From: Clostridia bacterium
Lineage (GTDB): Bacteria; Bacillota; Clostridia; Oscillospirales; RGIG7773
Assembly: GCA_017554835.1 (NCBI GenBank)
Contig: JAFZHO010000016.1
Location: forward strand, 1 to 14,241
Direction: 5' to 3'
DNA length: 14,241 nucleotides
The notes under the pieces were generated by a model. The model made no database searches. It worked only from the letters and a program-made list of their open reading frames with translations, and had not been told where the DNA came from. The position numbers and the translations under genes are program-made. Position 1 is the stretch's first letter; the number at the start of each line of letters is the position of its first letter. Below are positions 1 to 4,980 of this stretch, piece by piece.

Positions 1-156
1 CTTGATGATAATGCCACTTACCTCGGCAGTCAGTTAGAATGTGCGTTTGGCGGTGACCGTTGTTTCGGAATTGTGGCAAATATGGACTTTTTGCTCGTCT
101 GCACATACGAAGAAAACGGCGAAAGCCCAGAACTTGTTGTTTATAAAAAGAGATGA
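1..156 (+). CDS. 3' end of an unknown protein (partial)
   Basis: An open frame enters from the left edge and gives 51 residues before a TGA at 154-156; it contains no start of its own that I would trust. The visible tail contains CAFGGDRCFGIVANMDFLL and ends ELVVYKKR. It has two cysteines close together and a mix of hydrophobic and acidic residues that suggests the last strands of a globular domain. I do not recognise the family. The stop lies one base upstream of the first copy of the repeated 38-nt core (158-195), and an intrinsic terminator follows, so this is the last gene of its transcript. Codon use resembles the two lipoprotein genes downstream. Confidence 0.6.
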   Translation, partial: LDDNATYLGSQLECAFGGDRCFGIVANMDFLLVCTYEENGESPELVVYKKR

Positions 157-157
157 G

Positions 158-195
158 TTTCCCTCTTTTGCTGATAGCACCACAGACTGCAATCA
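158..195 (+). repeat. Intergenic 38-nt core repeat, copy 1
   Basis: This 38-nt segment starts TTTCCCTCTTTTG and ends CAGACTGCAATCA. It recurs at 816-853 (4 mismatches) and 1721-1758 (2 mismatches), always just after a stop codon and before a terminator. A short stem TGCT-GAT-AGCA can form at 169-179. It is followed by 21 variable bases, the box TATAAAGCAAAA (217-228) and the terminator at 231-260. I do not know a named element that matches it. Confidence 0.85.
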
Positions 196-230
196 AAGAA
201 TCTAAGTAATTAGATTTATAAAGCAAAACT

Positions 231-260
231 ATCCGCCCGAAGAAATTCGGGCGGATTTTT
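231..260 (+). terminator. Intrinsic terminator after the partial first gene
   Basis: ATCCGCCCGAA (231-241) pairs perfectly with TTCGGGCGGAT (246-256) around a GAAA tetraloop, giving an 11-bp GC-rich stem followed by a T run (256-260). It closes the first copy of the repeated 3' module. Confidence 0.9.
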
Positions 261-293
261 CTTTGCAAAGTCCTTTTTATCGGACAGATAGTA

Positions 294-302
294 TGTTATA
301 AT
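294..302 (+). promoter_or_regulatory. Extended -10 promoter for the first lipoprotein gene
   Basis: TGTTATAAT gives a consensus TATAAT at 297-302 preceded by TGN, the extended -10 form. No good -35 lies 17 bp upstream (TTTTTA-like at 274-279), which suits a promoter relying on the extended -10. The start codon at 323 is about 20 bp downstream, so the leader would be short. Confidence 0.6.
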
Positions 303-322
303 AAAATCATGGCGGTGATTAT

Positions 323-805
323 ATGAAGAAAAAAGCAATTAGGATAATCATAATAATTATTTGTATGTTGCTTTTTATTGGATGTTTAAGAGCTACTATC
401 CTTTATGTTGGTAACTATATTCCCGATAAAGACTATTTTGGTGATGAATATAAGCAAATTATATACCCAACCTCAATATCAGACTATATAACTGCTAGAA
501 CATTTCTAAAAGAAGCAGATAATGCACTGTCCACAATTACAAATAACGAAATTGCCGAGAAAGATTTTGGTAAATTAGGATATTTATGCGTTACCGATGA
601 TGAAGCTGTTACTGAAAAACATAAATTAAAATTTGTAGCGGCTAATTTTTCGGGAGACAGCGGATATATTTGGGTAAAATATTCAAGTAAAGCGTTCGAT
701 AAGGATGGCGAAGTCACCTTTGGCTCTTTGGGTATTCTTTCCAGATGGGAATTAGAGAAAAAAGATAATCAATGGGTTGTGACATCCATAAAGGAACATC
801 CTTAA
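323..805 (+). CDS. Small predicted lipoprotein of unknown function
   Basis: This is a 160-residue protein with a basic N-terminus (MKKKAIR), a run of isoleucines and a lipobox LFIGC with Cys21, so it is probably exported and lipid-anchored on the outer face of the membrane. The mature part has no motif I can name. Its end, with RWELEKKDNQWVV, resembles the last strands of NTF2-like extracytoplasmic domains, but that is only a shape impression. The ATG at 323 is supported by a GGCGGTGAT ribosome binding site (311-319) and an extended -10 promoter at 294-302. The gene is monocistronic: it has its own promoter and is followed by the second 3' repeat module and a terminator. It stands beside another small lipoprotein gene (1032-1703) with the same arrangement, though the two proteins are not obviously related. 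Confidence 0.8.
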   Translation: MKKKAIRIIIIIICMLLFIGCLRATILYVGNYIPDKDYFGDEYKQIIYPTSISDYITARTFLKEADNALSTITNNEIAEKDFGKLGYLCVTDDEAVTEKHKLKFVAANFSGDSGYIWVKYSSKAFDKDGEVTFGSLGILSRWELEKKDNQWVVTSIKEHP

Positions 806-815
806 TAACAAAACT

Positions 816-853
816 TTTCCCTCTTTTGTGCATAGCACCGCAGACTGCAATCA
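816..853 (+). repeat. Intergenic 38-nt core repeat, copy 2
   Basis: This is the second copy of the core, starting 11 nt after the lipoprotein stop. It differs from copy 1 at three adjacent positions (CTG to TGC) and at one A to G. The clustered change still leaves a small stem, GTGC-ATA-GCAC (828-838), using nearly the same right arm. It is followed by AAGTAATT, shared with copy 1, then the inserted hairpin at 878-905, the box TATAAAGCAAAA (906-917) and a terminator. Confidence 0.85.
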
Positions 854-877
854 AGGAAAGCAAGTAATTGGGTTTTT

Positions 878-905
878 GTAGGGACAGGCGTCCTCGACTG
901 TCCGT
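878..905 (+). repeat. Hairpin insertion within copy 2 of the 3' module
   Basis: Alignment with copy 1 shows 28 extra bases between the T run (873-877) and the TATAAAGCAAAA box (906-917). They begin GTAGGGACAGGC and contain the perfect inverted repeat GGACAG (882-887) / CTGTCC (898-903). They are clearly more GC-rich than the flanks. From memory, GTAGGG...CCG palindromic repeats are abundant between genes in gut Clostridia; I could not confirm the identity. Confidence 0.65.
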
Positions 906-919
906 TATAAAGCAAAATC

Positions 920-954
920 AATCCCTCTGTTGAGAAATCAGCAGAGGGATTTTT
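920..954 (+). terminator. Intrinsic terminator after the first lipoprotein gene
   Basis: AATCCCTCTGTTGA (920-933) pairs with TCAGCAGAGGGATT (938-951), with one T-G wobble, around a GAAA tetraloop; the T run ends at 954. It has the same tetraloop as the terminator of copy 1 but a different stem, so the module architecture is kept while the stem sequence is not. Confidence 0.9.
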
Positions 955-980
955 ACGCACAATCAATCTACGTGGAAATC

Positions 981-1009
981 TTGACTTACATTTATTGGTA
1001 TGCTATAGT
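981..1009 (+). promoter_or_regulatory. Sigma-A-type promoter of the second lipoprotein gene
   Basis: TTGACT (981-986) and TATAGT (1004-1009) are separated by exactly 17 bp, each one base from consensus. The predicted transcription start near 1016 falls just before the ribosome binding site AAGAGGAG (1016-1023), eight bases before the ATG at 1032. The promoter therefore argues for the 1032 start and against the in-frame ATG at 930, which lies inside the preceding terminator. Confidence 0.85.
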
Positions 1010-1031
1010 TTATATAAGAGGAGATGATTTT

Positions 1032-1703
1032 ATGAAAAAATTCTTATGTTTATTTTTAGCAGTTGTTTTGCTTGCTAGCCTTTGCGGTTGCTTCGGTGGC
1101 AACGGAACTGACGATGTACGCGGCGATATATCCAGCGAAAGCTCAATCCAAAACGAAAATGAACCTGAATTTTCATTAGGTAAGACTACAAGCAATACAT
1201 ATAATAATGATTTTTTGGGAATAAGCTGCACCTTGCCTACCGATTGGGTATTTTATACGGACGAACAAATTTTAGAACTTAACAACATTGTTGGAACTAT
1301 TGTTGATGAAGATATTGTTGAACGTCTTAAAAATGCAAACATTATTTATGATATGTCTGCCGCAAATCAAACAGACGGCAGCAATATGAATATAAATCTT
1401 GAAAAGCTGAGCGCTGTTCAGATGATAAGCCTTGATATAAAACAAACACTTGAAGCGCAAATTGACACAATTAAACAAGCCTATGAAAATATGGGCTATA
1501 CCGACACCAATGTCGAGTACCAAAAAATAAAAGTTGATGGTAAGGAGTTTGATGGATTAAAGCTTACCGCAAAATTTCAAGGCATTGATTTTTATACAAA
1601 TATTTTCACCTTTAGAAAAAGTAATTACCTTGCAAATGTTTCGATTTGTTCGCTTGAGACAGACAAAACCGATACTATTTTGAGTTATTTTACGATTAAA
1701 TAG
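1032..1703 (+). CDS. Predicted lipoprotein, possibly PsbP/DcrB-like fold
   Basis: The protein has 223 residues from the ATG at 1032, chosen because promoter and AAGAGGAG site sit directly upstream; the frame stays open back to 930, but that region is terminator and promoter. The N-terminus is a lipoprotein signal (MKKF, a hydrophobic core, then LCGC), followed by a Gly/Ser/Asp/Glu-rich linker to about residue 45. The mature domain begins NTYNNDFLGISCTLPTDWVF. A 'tyr-x-n-x-x-[FL]-G-[IF]-x-[CF]-x-[LF]-P-x-x-W' opening like this is typical of PsbP/Mog1/DcrB-like extracytoplasmic domains in Clostridia; this is recalled from family patterns, not from a search. It ends in YFTIK. Its role is unknown. 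The gene stands alone, with its own promoter and the third 3' module downstream. Confidence 0.8.
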   Translation: MKKFLCLFLAVVLLASLCGCFGGNGTDDVRGDISSESSIQNENEPEFSLGKTTSNTYNNDFLGISCTLPTDWVFYTDEQILELNNIVGTIVDEDIVERLKNANIIYDMSAANQTDGSNMNINLEKLSAVQMISLDIKQTLEAQIDTIKQAYENMGYTDTNVEYQKIKVDGKEFDGLKLTAKFQGIDFYTNIFTFRKSNYLANVSICSLETDKTDTILSYFTIK

Positions 1704-1720
1704 TATATGATTTCGTCTGA

Positions 1721-1758
1721 TTTCCCTCTTTCGCTGATAGCACCACAGGCTGCAATCA
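1721..1758 (+). repeat. Intergenic 38-nt core repeat, copy 3
   Basis: This is the third copy of the core, 17 nt after the second lipoprotein stop, differing from copy 1 at two positions (T to C and A to G). It is followed by 77 variable bases holding two hairpins (1779-1796 and 1800-1822), a diverged box TATAAGACAAAA (1836-1847) and a terminator. Confidence 0.85.
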
Positions 1759-1778
1759 GTCGTGAGAGAGTTTAAGGG

Positions 1779-1796
1779 TTTTAGGTACACCTAAAA
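1779..1796. repeat. Perfect 8-bp palindrome in the third 3' module
   Basis: TTTTAGGT (1779-1786) and ACCTAAAA (1789-1796) are perfect inverted repeats separated by two bases. The two-base gap is too tight for an ideal RNA hairpin, so it could be a DNA-binding site or the end of an inserted repeat. Confidence 0.55.
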
Positions 1797-1799
1797 TGC

Positions 1800-1822
1800 G
1801 GAAAATCTGCCGTACATTTTCC
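1800..1822. repeat. 7-bp inverted repeat in the third 3' module
   Basis: GGAAAAT (1800-1806) pairs with ATTTTCC (1816-1822) around a 9-nt loop. Together with the palindrome at 1779-1796 it makes up most of the extra sequence that copy 3 has relative to copy 1 (about 1783-1835). Confidence 0.5.
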
Positions 1823-1849
1823 CTGCTTGTTACGGTATAAGACAAAAAT

Positions 1850-1882
1850 AAAAAGGCCCCCTTTACACAAGGGGGCCTTTTT
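1850..1882. terminator. Bidirectional terminator between convergent genes
   Basis: A perfect 14-bp stem (AAAAAGGCCCCCTT / AAGGGGGCCTTTTT) closes a 5-nt loop TACAC. The A run on one side and T run on the other make it usable from both strands. It serves the second lipoprotein gene (plus) and the DUF188 gene (minus, ending at 1904). Confidence 0.93.
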
Positions 1883-1903
1883 CTGTCCTTACGGGTACAA
1901 CGC

Positions 1904-2344
1904 CTAATATCCCGATTTTTTTATTATCATTTCCAGGGCTTTTAAAAAATTCTCGTCGTCTTCCTTTGTTCTTTTTGAAGGGCCTTTTAATCTTTTTCCG
2001 CTTCGGCGGATTTTTTTTGCAATATGCCTTCGAAGAAGAAGAGAATCTATATTATTTTCAGAGAAAATCATTCCGTTATGGCTGATGGGAACGCCCTTTT
2101 TTGCAAGAACCATAGAAGCAAGAGGATAATCCCCCGTAACGACGATATCTCCCTCTCCCACTAAATTTGCTATATAATAATCGGCAAAATCGTTTCCCTT
2201 ATCAACGGTAACGGTTTTTGCGCCCTCTTTTTCGATAACGTGGCAGGTATCGCAAACAATGGTAACGGGGATTTTATACTTTTTTGCCGTCAAAACCGTT
2301 ATTTCAGTAACGGGACACCCGTCTCCGTCAATAAAAATTGCCAT
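1904..2344 (-). CDS. YaiI/YqxD (UPF0178, DUF188) family protein
   Basis: The protein has 146 residues, normal for this family. The hallmarks are visible: the opening IFIDGDGCPV with two early aspartates and a cysteine, VDKGNDFADYYIAN in place of the usual D-x-G-x-D-x-x-D block, GDIVVTGDYPLA, the segment ISHNGMIF, and the tail RLKGPSKRTKEDDENF. The family is widespread in bacteria and thought to have a PIN-like fold with an acidic metal-binding site, but its substrate is not established. The start is fixed by AAAGGA on the minus strand (2354-2359). It is divergent from proS, ends at the bidirectional terminator 1850-1882 and forms a single-gene transcript. Cytoplasmic; no signal peptide. Confidence 0.93.
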   Translation of the reverse strand: MAIFIDGDGCPVTEITVLTAKKYKIPVTIVCDTCHVIEKEGAKTVTVDKGNDFADYYIANLVGEGDIVVTGDYPLASMVLAKKGVPISHNGMIFSENNIDSLLLRRHIAKKIRRSGKRLKGPSKRTKEDDENFLKALEMIIKKSGY

Positions 2345-2360
2345 ATTTTTTAATCCTTTC

Positions 2361-2389
2361 TTGACAATGTCTTTTTAATATTATAACAT
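2361..2389 (+). promoter_or_regulatory. Likely proS promoter
   Basis: TTGACA (2361-2366) lies 17 bp from TAACAT (2384-2389), a 4/6 match to -10. A better TATAAT at 2389-2394 has too long a spacing (22 bp) from this -35. The leader would be only about 30 nt, so there is no room for a T-box. Confidence 0.55.
2380..2388 (-). promoter_or_regulatory. Extended -10 for the DUF188 gene
   Basis: On the minus strand this reads TGTTATAAT, the same extended -10 as at 294-302. It lies inside the proS promoter spacer and -10, so the two divergent promoters overlap physically and polymerase binding may be mutually exclusive. Confidence 0.5.
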
Positions 2390-2425
2390 ATAATGTAAAG
2401 TATTAAAACCGAAAGGAAGATTTTA

Positions 2426-3862
2426 ATGGCAAAAGAGAAACTTGTCAAAGAAATTACGTCAATGGACGAAGATTTTGCCAGATGGTATACCGATATAGTT
2501 AAAAAAGCGGAATTGGTTGAATATTCTTCTGTTAAGGGTTGTATGGTTATAAGACCTTATGGCTACGCAATATGGGAAAATATTCAGAAAAATCTGGATA
2601 ATATGTTTAAAGAAACAGGGCACGAAAACGTTTATATGCCTATGTTTATCCCCGAAAGTCTTTTGAATAAAGAAAAAGACCACGTTGAAGGTTTTGCTCC
2701 CGAGGTTGCCTGGGTTACCCACGGCGGAAGCGAAAAACTAAACGAAAGACTTTGCGTTCGACCTACTTCCGAGACTCTTTTCTGTGAGCATTATAAAAAT
2801 ATCATTCAGTCTTATAGAGATTTGCCAAAATTATATAATCAGTGGTGCAGCGTTGTTCGCTGGGAGAAGACTACCCGTCCTTTCCTTAGAAGCTCCGAGT
2901 TTTTATGGCAGGAGGGCCACACTATCCACGAAACCGAGGAAGAGGCAATCGCAGAAACTGAAAGAATGCTTAACGTTTATGCGGATTTTGCAAGAGATTA
3001 TCTTGCTATCCCCGTATTAAAAGGCAGAAAAACCGAGAAAGAGCAGTTTGCAGGAGCAAAAGCGACTTATACTATCGAGGCAATGATGCACGATGGTAAA
3101 GCCCTTCAGTCCGGAACTTCTCACTATTTCGGCGACGGCTTTGCAAAAGCATTCGAAATCCAGTATACAGACAGAAACAATCAGCTTAAAAATCCATATC
3201 AGACCTCCTGGGGAGTTTCAACCCGTCTTATCGGCGCTATAATTATGGTTCACGGCGATGATAACGGACTTGTTCTTCCTCCAAAAATCGCACCTTCTCA
3301 GCTTGTTATCGTTCCTATTGCAACGAAAAAAGAAGGCGTTCTGGAAAAAGCGTCGGAACTATACGATAGATTAAAAGCATCAGGACTTCGGGTTTTGAAG
3401 GATTTCACCGATCAGACTCCCGGCTGGAAATTTGCTGAATACGAAATGAAGGGCGTTCCTCTAAGACTTGAAATCGGTCCTCGCGATATCGAGAATAATA
3501 ACTGCGTTCTTGTTCGCCGTGATAACGGTGAAAAGGTTATCGTTTCTCTTGATAATCTTGAAAACGAGGTAAATGCTATTTTAGAAGATATTCAAGCTTC
3601 TCTTCTCAAAAAGGCAGAAAAGAATATGGCAGAAAATACCTTCGATGCTACTGACCTTGAGGAAATGAAAAAAATCGCCGACGAGAAAAACTGCTTTATC
3701 AGAACTATGTGGTGCGGCGATAGAGAATGTGAAGAAAAACTTAAAGACGTGGTTGGAGTTACTTCCCGTTGTATGCCTTTTACTGATGAAAAACTTTCAG
3801 ATACTTGCATCTGCTGCGGTAAAAAAGCAGAAAAACTCGTTGTCTGGGGTAAAGCATACTAA
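2426..3862 (+). CDS. proS: Proline--tRNA ligase, archaeal/eukaryotic-type (class IIa)
   Basis: This 478-residue cytoplasmic enzyme charges tRNA-Pro with proline using ATP. Class II landmarks are clear: RPTSET at 112-117, motif 2 with RWEKTTRPFLRSSEFLWQEG at 145-164, and motif 3 around SWGVSTRLIGAIIMVHGD at 261-278. The anticodon-binding domain spans about 290-390. A C-terminal zinc-binding-like domain carries Cys430, Cys435, Cys461 and Cys464 and ends in the characteristic tyrosine (WGKAY). No editing (YbaK-like) insertion lies between motifs 2 and 3. This is the short archaeal/eukaryotic-like ProRS (type 3), common in Clostridia, rather than the longer E. coli type. AAAGGAAG at 2412-2419 fixes the ATG. 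It is a single gene ending in a strong terminator. Confidence 0.97.
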   Translation: MAKEKLVKEITSMDEDFARWYTDIVKKAELVEYSSVKGCMVIRPYGYAIWENIQKNLDNMFKETGHENVYMPMFIPESLLNKEKDHVEGFAPEVAWVTHGGSEKLNERLCVRPTSETLFCEHYKNIIQSYRDLPKLYNQWCSVVRWEKTTRPFLRSSEFLWQEGHTIHETEEEAIAETERMLNVYADFARDYLAIPVLKGRKTEKEQFAGAKATYTIEAMMHDGKALQSGTSHYFGDGFAKAFEIQYTDRNNQLKNPYQTSWGVSTRLIGAIIMVHGDDNGLVLPPKIAPSQLVIVPIATKKEGVLEKASELYDRLKASGLRVLKDFTDQTPGWKFAEYEMKGVPLRLEIGPRDIENNNCVLVRRDNGEKVIVSLDNLENEVNAILEDIQASLLKKAEKNMAENTFDATDLEEMKKIADEKNCFIRTMWCGDRECEEKLKDVVGVTSRCMPFTDEKLSDTCICCGKKAEKLVVWGKAY

Positions 3863-3876
3863 TATTTCATAAATTT

Positions 3877-3918
3877 ATGCCTGTTTTCCTTTTAGTAGGA
3901 AAACAGGCATCTTTTTTT
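3877..3918 (+). terminator. Intrinsic terminator of proS
   Basis: ATGCCTGTTTTCCT (3877-3890) pairs perfectly with AGGAAAACAGGCAT (3897-3910), a 14-bp stem with a 6-nt loop, followed by C and seven T residues (3912-3918). Confidence 0.95.
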
Positions 3919-3950
3919 GTTTTATTCGGGCGATTTATTGTGTTAAATCG

Positions 3951-3979
3951 TTGACAAATAAGGCAAAACGGGTTATAAT
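3951..3979 (+). promoter_or_regulatory. Consensus promoter of the opp operon
   Basis: TTGACA (3951-3956), a 17-bp spacer and TATAAT (3974-3979) form a perfect housekeeping sigma-factor promoter. The leader runs from about 3986 to 4044 and has a small inverted repeat, GGAG (4005-4008) / CTCC (4015-4018). No CodY-like or other operator stands out. A consensus promoter suggests strong basal expression. Confidence 0.92.
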
Positions 3980-4029
3980 TTACTAATAAGTTTACGTTAT
4001 ATTCGGAGTATTATCTCCTACAATAAATT

Positions 4030-4047
4030 AAGGATGTGTAGATTTTG
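4030..4047 (+). promoter_or_regulatory. Ribosome binding site and TTG start of oppB
   Basis: AAGGA (4030-4034) precedes the TTG at 4045-4047 by ten bases. The nearby ATG at 4034 is out of frame and runs into a TAG almost at once. The first in-frame ATG is well inside the first membrane segment (residue 27), so TTG is the only start that gives a normal OppB N-terminus. Confidence 0.85.
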
Positions 4048-4962
4048 ACAAAGTATATTATTAAACGTATTGCCCTTGGTTTGTTGACGGTATTTATCGT
4101 TGCAACCTTGACTTTTTTCCTTATGAGACTTGTTCCCGGCGGACCTTTCCTTTCTGAAAAGACCCCCTCTGCCGCAACTTTGAAAGCCCTTGAGGAAAAA
4201 TACCATTTCAACGAGCCACTCAGCGTTCAGTATAGAATTTATATGGAAAACCTTGTTAAAGGCGATTTCGGCGTTTCTATGAAAAGAAAAGGAACTACCG
4301 TTAACGATATTATTGCAAAGGGCTTCCCCGTTTCTGCAAGAATCGGCGGTCTTTCCATTTTAATTTCTTTTTGTATCGGCGTTCCCATCGGAACCTATGC
4401 CGCTTATAAAAGAGGCAAATTTATTGATAAAATTATAATGTTCTTTGCAACTTGCGGAATCGCAGTTCCAAGTTTTGTTGTTTCCACTATTCTTCTTATC
4501 GTTTTCAGTGGATGGCTTGGATGGTTCCCTTCTTTCGGACTTACCACCCCCCTTCACTACGTAATGCCCGTTACGGCGTTATGCGTTTATCCAACTGCTT
4601 ATATTTCAAGACTTATGCGTTCAAGCATGCTTGACGTTTTAGGTCAGGATTATATGAGAACTGCTAAGGCAAAAGGCGTTGGGCAATTCAGCTCTCTATT
4701 CAAACACGCTTTGAGAAACTCTATTTTGCCCGTTGTTACCTACTTAGGTCCACTTCTTGCTTATACCGTTGTTGGTAGTTTCGTTATTGAAAAGATATTT
4801 AACATTCCGGGTCTCGGCCGTGATTTTATCAGCTCCATCACTTCCCGTGATTATCCCGTTATTATGGGAACAACCGTTTTCTTGGCGCTACTTCTTGTTG
4901 CCATTAACGTTGTGGTTGATATCGTTTATAAAATCATTGACCCGAGAATCAAACTTAAATAG
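4045..4962 (+). CDS. oppB: Oligopeptide ABC transporter permease OppB/DppB
   Basis: This 305-residue inner-membrane permease has the usual OppB length and starts at TTG. The N-terminus TKYIIKRIALGL leads into the first membrane helix, followed by an extracytoplasmic segment with RYHF/NEPLSVQYRIYMENLVKGDFG-type features seen across the family. Several further helices follow. The cytoplasmic EAA loop that docks on the ATPases is at about 204-229 (MRTAKAKGVG ... HALRNSILP). The C-terminus, DIVYKIIDPRIKLK, is the family's standard ending. It pairs with OppC to form the peptide channel. It is first in the operon, and its stop overlaps the ribosome binding site of oppC. Substrate could be di-, tri- or oligopeptides; sequence alone does not separate Opp from Dpp or App. 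Confidence 0.93.
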   Translation: MTKYIIKRIALGLLTVFIVATLTFFLMRLVPGGPFLSEKTPSAATLKALEEKYHFNEPLSVQYRIYMENLVKGDFGVSMKRKGTTVNDIIAKGFPVSARIGGLSILISFCIGVPIGTYAAYKRGKFIDKIIMFFATCGIAVPSFVVSTILLIVFSGWLGWFPSFGLTTPLHYVMPVTALCVYPTAYISRLMRSSMLDVLGQDYMRTAKAKGVGQFSSLFKHALRNSILPVVTYLGPLLAYTVVGSFVIEKIFNIPGLGRDFISSITSRDYPVIMGTTVFLALLLVAINVVVDIVYKIIDPRIKLK

Positions 4963-4980
4963 AAAGGAATGTTAAATATG
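4962..4980 (+). promoter_or_regulatory. Ribosome binding site deciding the oppC start
   Basis: GAAAGGA (4962-4968) abuts an ATG at 4969 with no spacing, so initiation should use the in-frame ATG at 4978, nine bases downstream (MSENKN). Confidence 0.8.

Noticed and set aside
930..1031. Longer start for the second lipoprotein at 930
   Set aside because: The stretch covers a terminator (920-954) and the promoter (981-1009); the ATG at 1032 has a good ribosome site and begins a proper lipoprotein signal.
158..1758. CRISPR array
   Set aside because: Only three imperfect copies occur, about 620-870 bp apart with genes between them; there are no regular spacers and no cas genes.
158..1882. Integron-type gene cassette array with attC sites
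   Set aside because: The repeats lack RYYYAAC/GTTRRRY ends and a full-length imperfect stem, each gene has its own promoter, each module ends in a terminator, and no integrase is in the window.
2345..2425. T-box riboswitch upstream of proS
   Set aside because: The intergenic region is 81 bp, the leader would be about 30 nt, and no T-box motif or antiterminator is visible.
4969..4977. oppC start at ATG 4969
   Set aside because: It directly abuts the ribosome binding site GAAAGGA with no spacing; ATG 4978 is properly placed.
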